A stretch of 64,000 nt of DNA from assembly GCA_003254885.1 (NCBI GenBank), contig QANT01004633.1, positions 41,043-105,042 on the forward strand. The letters are read 5' to 3'. The translations under genes and the position numbers were made by a program. Below, piece by piece: positions 48,810 to 61,293 of the stretch (position 1 is the first letter of the stretch; each line of letters begins with the position of its first letter). Origin of the DNA: Purshia tridentata. Its lineage: Eukaryota > Streptophyta > Magnoliopsida > Rosales > Rosaceae. The notes below the pieces were generated by a model. The model ran no database searches. It saw only the letters and a list, made by a program, of their open reading frames with translations, and was not told the DNA's origin.

Positions 48810-51800
48810 TCACCACCCTCCTTTGCCACTTCCACCATCTCCCTTGCCCCAAGAGCTTGCTGCCGGTTTGCCCCATGAATCAGTTGGCCCTGCACCTTCA
48901 TCATTTCCTTGTTTTGCCTCGCCTGATTGATTCCAACCAGAAGATTGAGCCCCATCTGCAGCACCTGATTGCTTCCAATTAGATGATTGACCGCCAACAG
49001 CAGCACTTGGTTGAGTCCCACCTCCATTTCCTGTTCCTTTGGTCCAACCTGAACCCTGGTTCCCCCAGCTCCCAGCTTGTGCACTTGAACTCGGTCCCTT
49101 GTTCCAGCCACCAGAAGCATCCGACGATTTCCCATTGTTTCCCCAGCTTCCACCTGCTTCATTAGTATCTTTGGCCACACCAGACTGGTTCCAACCTGAG
49201 CTCTGGCTGCTGCTCCAACCACTTGAGTTGCCAGTTCCAGCAGCTTCAGAATTCCCACCCCAGTTTTTCTTACTACCATCTCCTTGTTTCCAACTTCCAG
49301 CACCATTGTCATTTTTCCATCCCCCGCCAACATTGTCTGCCCCTTTGCTCCAGCCCGAGGTATTGTTATCCAAAGAATCATTTTTGTTCCAACCACCGCT
49401 TTCATCCCTCCTTCCACGGCCTCTCCCTCCAAACCCTCTGTCTGATCCGCCTCTACCACCAAACTCTCCTCTATCTGATCTCCCTCTACCACCAAAGCTC
49501 CCTTCATCTCCACCTCTACCCCCAAATCCACCTCTATGTCCACCCCTACCTCCAAAACCCTCTCTATCACCACCCCTACCTCCAAAACCCCCTCTATCAC
49601 CTCTATCACCGCCTCTACCTCCAAAACCCCCTCTATCACCGCCTCTACCTCCAAAACCCCCTCTATCACCACCTCTACCTCCAAAACCCCCTTGGCCTCT
49701 AAAGCCTCCTCTGTCTGAATATCCTCTGCCTGAACCACCACTCCAATTCCCACCAGTTGCACTACTGAAATCCTCAGGTTGGTCTCCATTTCCACTATCT
49801 ATTGCTGAACTCCAATTTTTTTTACTGCTCCAATTGGAATTAGAATTCTGATCTGCATCACCAGATCCTGAGTTCCAACTATTTTTCCTGCCCCAGTCAG
49901 AATTTTTTTGGCCACCAGTGTCACCAGATCCACAGTTCCAATTGCTTTTCTTCCCCCAACTAGAATCTTGATTGCCCCCAGTCTCACTAGCTTGAGAGTT
50001 CCAATCACTTTTCTTCCCCCAATTAGAATCTCGATTGCCACCAGTCTCACTAGATCCAGCGTTCCAATCACCTTTCTTTCCCCAGTTAGAATCTTGATTG
50101 CCACCATTATCACCAGATCCCGAGTTCCAGTTGCTTTTCTTGCCCCAGCTAGAATCCTGGCTCCCACCTGAGCCATCAGATCCAAAGTTCCAATTACTTT
50201 TCTTCCCCTTGCTAGAATCTTGATCGCCACCGGTGTCACTAGATCCTGAGTTCCAATTGCCTTTTTGGTCCCATTTAGAATCCTGATTTCCCCCTCCATC
50301 ACTTAACCCACCTTGCCAAGCTCTAGTTTGACCCCATCCTGATGACTGGTCTCTGTCAGAAGATTTTGGAACATCTCCACTTTGTTCTTCATTTGTGGCA
50401 GATCCTTTGCTCCATTTGCCTCCATTTTTCCTTCCAAATGATGGATCCTCTATTGCAGCTTGACCACTGCCCCATGAACTGTTCTGTTTGTCCCCACTGA
50501 CATTCTCCTTCTCTGCTCCCCAGCCTTTGTTCCAACCAGATCCATTCGGATTCTTCCAACCATCATCTATTCCATCACTTCTTCGAGTGTTCTCCAGATC
50601 CTTGTTCCACAGAGAGGATTGATCCTGACTGAATGACCTACCCCTGCCAAATTGATCTCTACCTCCCCGTCCACCTCCCTGTCCACCCCCTCTTCCCCTC
50701 CTCCCACCTAACCCTGGATCCCGCCCAAAACTTTTAGCCCTATTCCAACCATCATCTTGATTCCCCCCTCCACCAGACTCACATTGTGCAGTTACATCAG
50801 CTTGTTTACTCCATGAAGTTCCTCCAGTTTTTTCACTCCAAGAACCTCCAACTGGCTTATTCCAAGAAGAATTTCCATCTTGTTTATTCCAAGTAGAACC
50901 TCCATCTTGTTTATTCCAAGAACCTCCATCTTTAACCCAGGAAGATGTTTTATTGTCATCTACACCACTTGGTTTCTTCCAACTGTCTTTCTGATTTTCA
51001 TTACTAGATCCACCTTTAGCTTTTGTCCAGCCACTTGGTTCATCTTTGTTTTCTACTTCTGACTGTGCATTAACCCAGCTCCCAACCTGAGTATCTGCCG
51101 CAGGCACTGAACTTTTCCAGCCTGCATCACCACTATTTGATCCATCTTTACTGCTCCACTCCCCTGTGGCTTTTCCGCAAGAATCTTCTTTAGCTCCCCA
51201 ACCGGTGCTTTTATTTTGAGACTGGAGAGTATTACCCCAAGCGGATACATCACTACTGACTATTTTTTTCCCTTTTCCCCAAGATTTCTGTTGCCCCCAC
51301 CCAGAACTTGCAATATCATCAGTTGCACCAACATTCTTTTCCCTTAATCCTGCTTCAACTACATTTTTAACTTTGCCCCATGAATCCATTTGACTCTTCC
51401 CAGCAGGCTCTATTGCTTTTTGCCAAATATCTGATGCACTGCTGTCACCCACAGTTTTTGCGATAGCTTTGTCCCAACTTGTTCCCCAGCCAGCACCTTG
51501 ATCATTGTTATCTGCTGACGCTGCTGCTGCAGCACCCCAGGATGAATTCTTATTGGGAGCCACTTTGCTCTCCCAAGAAGCATCATCTACAGGTGATGAC
51601 AGAAAATTAATGAAGCAGCTATTCTCAAAGGATAAATGTATCATCAAAGGCATTGCTTATTTGACACTTGGAGAACTGAACATACCTTTTTTAACATCAT
51701 TACCATCACAACTTGAAGGATTTGCAGAAAAACTGGGCCAAGAATTCCTGCACGACAAGAGAACAAATAGATGAACAGATAAAAAGAACAAGTAGATGAA

Positions 51801-54800
51801 CATATAAAAAGAACAAATAGAAAGACAACATTTTGTAAATTAAAAAAAGATAATTGTTTGTTGTGTTAAAATAATTCCTTAATCTGCTTTATATATCTGA
51901 TGAACATAAAGGCCTCTCCAAACTGAGGCATTTGAAATCAAAACTTCATTTAATAATTTCGGACTCAAGGCAGTAAAACAAAGAAAACAGAACTACAACT
52001 GGCCACGTATCGCTACAGTAAGACGTAAATAGAGCACTACATAAAACCCAGATGCACTAACTTTTCCATTTTTTTAGGACTTTCAATATAATATGTGTAA
52101 TCATGATAAACCTGAAGCAATTGTCCATAATATGAGACATTGAATAAACTTGTCAATGAAAAAACCCATGAAGACTAATTTGTTAAAACAATTAAGATAA
52201 TTTCTGAAAACCATAAATGAATCAAAACTAAACAAAATGCACAAAAAAGTGCTCTAAGAATATTATCTCAATGTGCAGTTACCACTTCCATCAGCCGAGA
52301 TTGTGTTGCTAGTAAACCTCCACCAGCAACAGTAATAAATCCCACCCACCTACCTAATGAATGTTGTAAATATTTGTATGAAAAATATTATGAAGGTGTT
52401 CTATTAACAAGTATATTAAAAATATGTATTGATTCTTTATTAATATAAGAAAATTATAAGATCCTTGAGTAAATGTATTCTTACATGAACTCTCCTTTCT
52501 ACTACATCAAAACCCAATAACTCAATCCTGACCAACGTAACACTAGGCATCAATTACTAATTTATAGAATCTGAATAAGGAATTGACTGCATAATTGCCA
52601 GGACAAATATACCTTTCTCCAGATATCCCTCCAGCATTCCACCCATCACCCCCAGCTGATGTCCCAGCTCCATTTGTCCAATCTTCAAATACAAAAAGCA
52701 CATCAAGTTCCCATAAGTCATACTTTTTGAAGGTCAAAAACAAGATCTGATAGAAAAATATTCAGGAGACATATACAACATGTATACAGAAAATGTCTCC
52801 TTCCAAACAATCTGGTATGGCATGTTATGTTGTCAGATTGTCATTATAAACCATTGATAAGGTAAATTCATGTTTGAATGTGTGATTGAGATGAACGGAT
52901 TGACAACATGACATGTTAGAATGTTGATCCAGAAAACATTATATAGCTATCAAAATGAAACTGCAATATCAGTATATCCAAGAGATTCATACCACTGGAG
53001 CCTCCTTCAGTTCCAAGCAAATCAAATGGTTTTAAAGAACCGGACTCCGGATCATCACTTTGAACAGAAAAAGGACATAAGTACACTTATTGAAGACAAT
53101 AAGTAATGAACAGCTTGAGAAAAATGATTCTTTGACTGTATGAAGAAGTACCTAGTCAGCATGGCTGAGCTCTTTACACGAACCTCAGAAAGATGCTCAG
53201 ATTTAACTGCAGAACAGTGAAAAACAAAATATTATGGCAGCGCTAGAATAGCATTCAGCAGATAAATCAATCGAACTACACCCAGTACTTAATTATATGA
53301 CAAACCTGAAAGAACTCTTTGCTGAGAATCAAGCTTAACAGTGACATCAGAACGGCGTATAGCCAAGACGCGACAGAGGTATCCCTTTAATGGACCCACA
53401 CGGATTCTCAAAGCTTGACCAATTGAGAAAGCTCCCTCTGTATCACCACGATTGACTGCATTCAAAAGAATTATTCAGCAGGAAGCAGAAACCCTGCTAT
53501 CTACAATTTAGAACTAACATAACAACATTAAATACTCAAACATACAGTTACTATCCCTTCCTTGCCATGGCTTTTTTGGCGATAGAGGGGATTTAGGTGA
53601 CGATATGAAATCTTCAAAACCCAGAGCACCTGAATCCCCATCCTGAATGAAGAAGAAATATAATTACTAAAACATTCATGCTAATGTATAATTTACCCTG
53701 CAAGACTTTCCTTAAAATAAAAAAAAAAAANAAAAAAAAAAAAAAAAAAAAAAAAAAAGCTTCCAACCTTCTCTTTGCAAGTATCAATATTAAGCTTTAT
53801 TTTTTCACACATTTGAGATTTCGAGCAGAAATAACCACCATTTTCTGTCTCATTCTCATCATACAAGAATATTATGCCCCTGTAGATATGCTTAACAATC
53901 CCCTGCCTGCCCTGCAAAGTGAGACAAACCAGTGTAAATGTTCCAGACTCTGGAGGCATATGTTTCTTAGTAAACTATTTCTAATTTCTAAGATACATGA
54001 TATCTCAAATTAGTGTCAAACCTCCAATGGTCCTTCCAAAACTCTGACAGTATCATTGACACATATGGCCTTATTGCGCTGATCTAAAGCTGTAAATTTT
54101 GTATCAGAAAGCACATTCTTTAGCTCACGCTGCTGAACCATCACAACAGCAGGTCCTTCGAGCCCGTATTTCAGAATCTAGGACATATAATATAGAATGT
54201 AAGTGCACAATATCAAAGAATATGATCACATAACAAAATTATGTACCTTATAACTATCATCTTTCTCCGTTCCCATGACAAGGCCAAAATCTTTCCGGCT
54301 GCAATAGCAAATAACACAAGTAAGAATCATTTGGCTGTAGATAAGCAGTTCATCGAGGATCACTAAGGACACACAAGACCGTACAGGACTCACCCAAAAC
54401 AAACAAGATCATAAAGTTCAAAGCGATTCCCGGTAGACTCTGGTGACCCCTCTCCTTTACCACCAGACCCTGATGAACCCTCTCCTTTCCCACCAGACCC
54501 TGATGAACCCTCTCCTTTCCCACCAAACCCTGATGAACCCTCTCCTTTCACACCAGCCCCTGATGGACCCTCTCCTTTACCACCAGCCCCTGATGAACTC
54601 TCTCCTTTTCCACCAGCCCCTGATAAAGCCTCTCCTTTCCCACCAGCCCCTGATGAACACTTTCCCTTACCATCCCCTTTTTCACTTTTGATGATCCGCC
54701 TTTTCTTTTCTTGACCATAAAGTTGTGAAAGCCACTCCAAATCATCAGATTGATTGTTCTCAGAAGGCTGGAATTTCAGTAGCTCCTCTTCTGATGGCAT

Positions 54801-57800
54801 AACACCCCAGCAACTTAATGAATCTATCGCTACTTTTTTGTATAAATATCCATCCTTGAGCATCAGACCGTCAAACACTTCAAAACCCATGCCAGTTTCA
54901 CGATCACGCCTGTACTGAATGAGAGGGCGAAACTCCCTACAGGTAAAATAAATAAATAAATATTGAATCAGAAGCTCGCATCAAATAGTGAATTACCAGA
55001 AGACTAGAAGTTATACTCGAGTTCACTTGAGCTGATCAATCTCGGGGCTGGAGCAGACTTTTTCTTTCTAGTAACTCCTCCGCCCTATAGAGTGAAAGGA
55101 ATCAATACATAGAGAATGTTAAATCTTATATACATTATAAAGAACACCTTGATTGCAAAGGTACCAATACACAAAAATATCACATATTCACAATAGATCC
55201 AAGCAAACTAGCAGTAGAGGAAATTAAATCACTTGTTATCCACAAATGGTATAATGTGTACCTTCCTAATATACAGTTAAAAGGATTTCAAATGGACAAA
55301 TAGGCTTTTATGGTTATAAGCTTAGATGTCATATACTATTATGTACACCCCTTAATTTGCATTGTCTGTTTGTTTGTCATTAGTGTCCAGCCACATCAAG
55401 TAGACAACCAATGAACAACAACAATCTATTCGTGTCCACATCTTACTTTACATACTAAAGTACCGACACCTTTTTCCTCCAAGAGACAAGATGTTCTTTA
55501 CATGTAGTTGTGAAACACAATTCTGAAGATTTCATCAGAGGAAAAGAATCACATCCTTACTATCAGGGGAAAGGTTGAAAGGAAGAAAATGAGGTAGGAG
55601 CATGTATGGCATCAGAAAGCTCCCACAGTTTGGGAGATCAATACCACAACATTAAACCAAAGATGTTTAATCATAAAAATTCAAGGAGGCAAGTGTCCTT
55701 GGAAGAAGGCTTTAGAAAGAAACCAAAAACCTGAAAGGGTAATAATTATGTCATGTTATATACATGTACATGGTAATCTTATAAACTTAAACTCTAAAAG
55801 TTCGTGAAGAAAAAAAGCATTTGAGGGTAAAGGAGGTATCATAGTTCTAATCTAACATGTTCGAACATATATAGCTATCAAAGGTATAGGAGTACAGCGT
55901 TCGAACTAGAACATTTGTATCCAAGGTAGCAACCGCCCATCCAAGGTACAACTATCAAAGGTAGCCCAACCAAAATACATACTGAATGAAAATATATCTT
56001 GAAATAGAAAATGACTCAGACAATTTATTTCTCTATATTGCTCTATTTAGCAGTTCCACTAACCCTTCTCTACCTAATCTAAGGAATATAAATAAATGTT
56101 AGCAGTTATCAATTATTAAATAATAGTAGTGAACATCACCAACAAAACAGAAAGAGAAAAACATTTGATAAGAAATGCTCATTACAAATTTTGCAGCCAT
56201 AGCTAGTAGATCAATTCTTGGGATCAGCTTTACTGTTGCTCTTTTTCGTAAATTGTTCACAGCCACAACCTACAGAAACAAAATCCAGATATAAAAAATA
56301 AGGATCAGGCGGTTAAAGAAACTCAACCTAACTTAGGACACATTATACCTGTGCCAAGTCACCCTTGTAGTTCCCATTTTTCACACGTGCCCACATTCCC
56401 ACAGTAATTTCATTGTATCTATCCCGTGGAGACAGCAAATGAGAAATTTCATTTGTTGGAACTAGCATCATTCTGGACGAATATATATTACAGAGTCCTT
56501 TACATGCCTAAGATAAAAAGAGAAATAATAACTTTATTTTTATATGAAGAATAGAATTGACCAAACAAGCAACTTTAGCAGTACTGACTAAAAAACCCAA
56601 AACATAGATCACCTCAATAACATCACATTGCCTGTCAACTTCAATGAATACAAAACCCTTGATGTGGTCAACAGAAAATGCAGACATTATCTGCAGTTTG
56701 GTACCTAGTGATCGTAGGTCCATAAACTTCTGCATCATACAGAAAGCTGAATGCCTCTCACGCCCAACCTACAGCCAAATGATCTGAGTGAGAAAAATTG
56801 ATAAAGAAATTTAAGGATTTGAGAGAATAGAGAAAGGGAGGGAGGGAGGGAGGGAGTGAGGGAGGGAGAGAAGGGGGGAGAGAGAGATGGAGAGAGAGAA
56901 GAGAGATGGATAGTTTGAGAAACCTTTAAGTATTTTAAAGTAGGAAAAATTGTAACAAAACATCCAATGTCATACCATGCAATTCAGTATTATAATATGA
57001 AATTATGTAAAGAAACATACAATGTCATACCATGCATTTCACTTTCCAGATATTTAGTTCCTTAACAGCAGTTACAATATCATTTCCTTCAATCGATCTT
57101 TTGTTCTCATAATTATCTTCAGCATAGGTGACATAGCTAGAACCACTCCTGTATCGTTCTTCCATCATTTTTTCAAATTCATCCCCATCAATCTCCTCCT
57201 CTTTAGGCATGAATGGGAGATTATGGGCTTTCCCTGGTTCATTCTTGACAATAGGTTCTGCTTCAAGATCTTCTTCCAAAAAATCTGTTCTCAATAATTA
57301 TAAAAGAAGATGCCAGTGTAACTACAGATTTCATAGGTGAAATGCACGCAACTTAAATTATCATGGTTGTTTTGGCACACCTAACAAATATTAAATGGCT
57401 GTGCATATCAAATACTCTTACTATCACAAACCAAAGATCACCTTGTAAATGCATCTTAAGATATGAAATACCAAGCAAGTGGATCCCAACCAGGCTATCA
57501 CTAACGGGAAATGCAAAAACATCTGAACTAATCAAGAACTAATACAATAGCTAAGACTCTTTGCAAGACTACATCACAATGCCCTATATACAGTGTACCA
57601 TAAAATATAAATATAACCATGGAAATAAGCAGCTATTGAATCCTCCATTATATTGCACATGCATGCAGATTCTTGGCATTGTACCCTGAATCCTGATATG
57701 CAACAATCTTATATAAAGTTAGTAAATCCACCACGCAACCGTTAATTTAAGCTCAATCCAATTCACCATTTTACCGCTAAACAGCAACTTATTTCTACGG

Positions 57801-58598
57801 CATTAACAACCAGAGCCAACAGACAACTAATAAAGTCATCACTAACCCTTAACGTGGTATCTATATTACATATAACCCTGAATGCAACTGCAATACACTG
57901 AACAACATCTGGACAGAATTCCCACAATGAACAGAAAACCCAACCTTCTATAAAAGAACCAATCACTCCTAGCAAAAAACACAGATATCGAAACACAGGT
58001 AAAACCAAATTCACGAAACACAGGTAAAACCAAATTCACGCAGACACACTAAAAACCCCTGAAATTGGCCCCTATTAGGCCAAAAAAAATCTAAAATCTT
58101 CAATAATCACCAGTACAAGGTCAATATAGACCCAATAAACTCAAACACAGTCTCTAAAAACCCACATTTGCCACCATCTTCACTACAAATATATTAAAAG
58201 ATCCTCCAACACCCTCTAGTTTTTTCTTGAAAAAAAAGAAAAGGAAGAAGCTCTATAAGAAACCACTAAACCCAAAAAAAAAAAACAAACCCAAATTAAT
58301 AAAGGCATAACCGACCCATTTGCACAAAACTAGCTCCAAACAAATTCATTTCCGAAACCCTAAAAATGCGAACCCTGAAGAAAATGCGTAACCAGAAAAG
58401 ACGTCGGAAAGAGTATATACCCTCGAGGTCGTCGAAGTCACTACCATCGTCAGCTTCGGCAGCGGTGTCTTCGAAGAACCTGAGGACGCCGGGTTTGCTC
58501 CTCTTCCGGCCACCGCCGGACTTGTCGTCGTCGCCGCCGTGCTTACGCTTGCCGCCTGAGGATCCACCGGAGGCGATCCCCTTGCCCTTCAACGCCAT
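48810..58598 (-). CDS. KTF1: KTF1/SPT5L (RDM3): SPT5-like GW/WG-repeat factor of RNA-directed DNA methylation, 17 exons
   Basis: KTF1 binds Pol V transcripts and tethers AGO4-siRNA complexes through WG/GW motifs (known in Arabidopsis). Exons on minus: 58598-58421, 57284-57031, 56768-56613, 56507-56349, 56269-56186, 55084-55017, 54936-54394, 54298-54247, 54177-54022, 53911-53768, 53642-53546, 53455-53306, 53206-53152, 53057-52993, 52682-52613, 51747-51686, 51586-48810, giving 1689 aa; the Arabidopsis protein is about 1500. Order: acidic/basic N-terminus with RKRSKPGVLRFFED; NGN domain near 138-230 (WKVKCMVGRERHS); KOW (about 231-280, VGMWARVKNGNYKGDLAQV); Gly/Ser/Lys/Glu repeats (389-470); KOW (about 535-570, VRVLEGPLEGRQGIVKHI); KOW (about 630-680). 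A huge last exon encodes dozens of WG/GW motifs (SSWGKKSNWNSGSGD type) and an RGG region near 1380-1490. It ends GSGKGGW. Confidence 0.95.
49415..49735 (-). repeat. RGG/GRGGDRGGF coding repeats in KTF1
   Basis: A run of near-identical units of about 10 residues (GFGGRGGDRG) inside the last exon, with short DNA-level tandem repeats. RGG boxes commonly bind RNA. Its antisense strand gives a spurious Pro-rich frame. Confidence 0.9.
49850..50330 (-). repeat. WG-motif coding repeats in KTF1
   Basis: About nine units of roughly 60 bp encode variants of GGNQDSSWGKKSNWNSGSGD. Repetition is clear at both DNA and protein level. It forms the densest AGO-hook block of the last exon. Confidence 0.88.
53719..53758. 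repeat. Poly-A tract with one ambiguous base in a KTF1 intron
   Basis: About 40 A residues on plus (poly-T in the transcript), with an N at 53731. Lies in the KTF1 intron between exons 10 and 11, on the 5' side of the acceptor. Probably a sequencing-length uncertainty. Confidence 0.9.
54442..54665 (-). repeat. 30-bp coding minisatellite in KTF1 exon 7
   Basis: About eight tandem 30-bp units encode variants of GSSGSGGKGE, and the frame is kept throughout. It lies between the first two KOW domains. Confidence 0.93.
56834..56912. repeat. GGGA/GAGA-rich microsatellite in a KTF1 intron
   Basis: A polypurine run of GGGA and GA units on the plus strand, in the intron between KTF1 exons 2 and 3. 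Confidence 0.85.
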
Positions 58599-60160
58599 CA
58601 CAATGCGAGGGTTTCAGAGCAACAATGCGTGAATTGCATGTATAGAGAGAAAGCGAGCGAGGGAGAGACTTCGGTTTCGGAATATTTCAGTGCTGGCAAC
58701 TACTCTGTGTGCATGTGTGTGTGTGAGAGTGAGAGACTGAGTGGTGATGCGTCACAGGCTCACAGCATTTTATGCATACATACGCAAGCTGGATATGCGA
58801 TTGTACAACTCTGCCCTTCTCTGTGGATTTTCAATGGATTTGCCTTTTCCGTTGTTGAGGGCCGGTGGATTTGCCATTCTTAAAAGAAATTTTGAGTAAA
58901 AAAAAAAGAATATATATAGATTTATAATGAAAAAATTAAACAGTAAATTACCAAAGTGCCCATATATATATATGCGCCATCTAAATGAAGCTTTTTTAAT
59001 GGATTAATGTACGTAGTTGACAACCTGAACAAAATAAATGTCCGTGGTTGATAAAATTTATCTTATGAAAGTCATTTGTAAAGTTCGTAAAAAAAAGTGA
59101 AAAGATTTTACTTTAACAAGATAAAGTGAGAATTGAAGTTAGTTTTAGATAGTATTTTGGAGAGTCAGCCTTATTTTTTTAAACCTTTCGTTTCTCTAAG
59201 GTGGGGTAGGTTTGGGGCAATTCACTTCAATCAGGCATAGTCTATCAACTGCAGTTGGCCTAATTCGGTGAATAGACATGGTTCATTGACATAACAGTTA
59301 TAATAATGATCCCACACGTATTTCGTGTGTATCTCACCAATGGCTTTAAAAAGAAATTCACAAATTGACTTAGGTTACAAGTGTGATTTTAGATGTAATA
59401 TTGACCACATATTATAGTTGTAGGACAAGAATTCTTTATGTATTTTTCTACCCATTTTCCTATCATGTCTTAAGTTTGGCCATCAAAGAGAGATAGAGAG
59501 AGAAATAAAAGGGAAGAGATAGGAGGGAGAATAACCACGATTAAAGACATGGTAAGAAAATAAGTAAGGAAATGGTTATAAAATCTTGGTCCATTGTTGT
59601 AACTAGCCACTCCTAACCTCATACTAAAATGGTTATTGGCCAATAAAATTTGTAGGATGATTTTGTTACAATTGTAGGTCATTTATATAAATCTTATAAT
59701 ATATTAAAGAATAAATTGAGCAATTGGCCATGTCAAAATTAATGTTTGAAATAGACTTGATGGGATTGCTCAATTGGGCCGCCAATTGGGCCTTCTTTTT
59801 TTTTTAAGGAATAATTAGACATAAATTCAATTTTGAAGGGTCATTCAGACTAAAATCATATAGAAATTTATATTAATACTTAAATCCAATTTTTTAGACT
59901 AAGGTCCAAAAAATAAACTTTTTAAAATTTTGACTCATATTATCTCTTAAAATTAAGATAATCAATATTAATTAATTTTAAAAATGAAAGATAATATCTG
60001 TTCAAACATATTTAATTAAAACATTCAAGATTATCTAGTTTTAAATTGTTTAATTTGAAATAATAAATGATAATATCCGTTTATATTATATAATAAAAAT
60101 ATATATTAACTCATAAAAATAATCAAACAAGTAAAAGAAAAAATAAAAATATATATATAT
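58599..60160. other. Non-coding interval, KTF1 upstream region
   Basis: Contains the KTF1 leader/promoter side (GA-rich at about 58645-58740) and then strongly AT-rich DNA. No supported coding frame is seen. Confidence 0.5.
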
Positions 60161-60411
60161 AGGTATATTTCAATTGTACCAATATCTGGGTTGGTATATA
60201 TATGAGCTGATTCATTTCCTGAGTTTTAAGGGTAAATCTCATTTTTTCACCTCATCCCTTTCTAGGGTATAGAATGTATTCGATAGAGGCGTTATGTTAG
60301 GGTTTAGCTCTGGGATTTTGGGTGGAGCCCAAAATCTTAGAGCTAAACCATAACATAAAAGCCGACAAACCAGAGCCAATCGATTGATTGGTACAATTGA
60401 AATGTATTTAC
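60161..60411. repeat. Foldback structure with a strong central hairpin
   Basis: Arms 60292-60323 and 60327-60358 are complementary at about 28 of 32 positions with a 3-base loop. Outer segments near 60163-60182 and 60389-60409 (TTTCAATTGTACCAAT and its complement) also pair. No coding capacity. It could be a MITE remnant or a small-RNA precursor. Confidence 0.75.
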
Positions 60412-60720
60412 AAATCAGAGTCAATTGTTCGTTTGGTACAGTTAAATCTCATAATTAATTATAGAATAATATGATAATATTAATTAGGATATATAGTATA
60501 ATATTAAAATATTAAAGTAATGTATAATTAAAATAATATTATGATAATATTAGGATAATATTAAGATTTACATATCATTAATTTTAGGATAATATTACAC
60601 ATCTTTTAAATTAAAAACGTCTGGATAATATTTTTAGACTTTAGTCAAAAATAAAAAAGTATTAAGGTATTAGTCTAAGAGAGGAAAAAAAATTGAACCG
60701 GCCTATAAATCACTCTAAAT

Positions 60721-60798
60721 ATTATTACACTGCCGCAAACCCTATTGCGCGTAGTAAACATTATTACAGTGCCGCAAATCCTAGTTGGCGTAATAAAT
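60721..60798. repeat. 39-bp imperfect tandem repeat
   Basis: Two copies of ATTATTACACTGCCGCAAA-type sequence at 60721-60759 and 60760-60798, differing at several bases. It precedes a possible transposon segment abutting the truncated transporter. Confidence 0.85.
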
Positions 60799-61290
60799 AG
60801 CCTAAGTCCATGCCATAAGTTATTCCTTGGGAGAAAGGAAAGTCTCCACCTTCTCCACTACATAAGGATATTTCTACCTCATTATTTGACACATCTTTAC
60901 ATTATCGAATTTCTACACTCCTTCACACAAAAAGAGAGAGCATTCAAATTTGAGAGAGAAAGGGGAGTCGCAAGGAGAAGCCCTAGGGCTTGAGCATAAG
61001 CTTCCTAGCTTGTTGCCCTAACCCTAGCCGCAAGCCTCCTTGGATTTTTTATTCTTGTTTTTATTCTTTTGTTTTCTTTTGTTAATTAGTTAGTTTGTTC
61101 GTACTTTCATTATGAATTCCATGATTTTTTTTATATAATAAAAGTTAGTTCTTTTATTTTCTTTATGTTTTAAGTTTATTATTGCTTTGCTTGTTAGATG
61201 ATGAAACCCTGATTTTGGGTTATGCAATGGTGACACTTGTGATTTAATTTAATGCATGTGATAAATCTTGAATCTCTATTATAATTGATT
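60799..61290. other. Non-coding, possible transposon-derived segment
   Basis: A pyrimidine-rich then T-rich stretch with 'gatgaaaccctgattttggg' and 'tatataataaaagttag' features. It meets the point where the MFS transporter frame breaks off. No coding frame, no clear termini. Its transposon origin is inferred from position and sequence style only. Confidence 0.35.
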
Positions 61291-61293
61291 CTA

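Noticed and set aside
48764-49795. 343-codon minus frame rich in Val/Glu/Gly overlapping KTF1
   Set aside because: A shifted-frame shadow of the same repeats; the KTF1 frame joins 16 upstream exons in phase.
49039-49851. Long Pro-rich open frame on plus (270 codons)
   Set aside because: It is the antisense of the KTF1 RGG and WG repeats. The repeat composition keeps the opposite strand free of stops.
53678-54013. Poly-Lys frame
   Set aside because: Created by the poly-A tract and spans a KTF1 intron and exon on the wrong strand.
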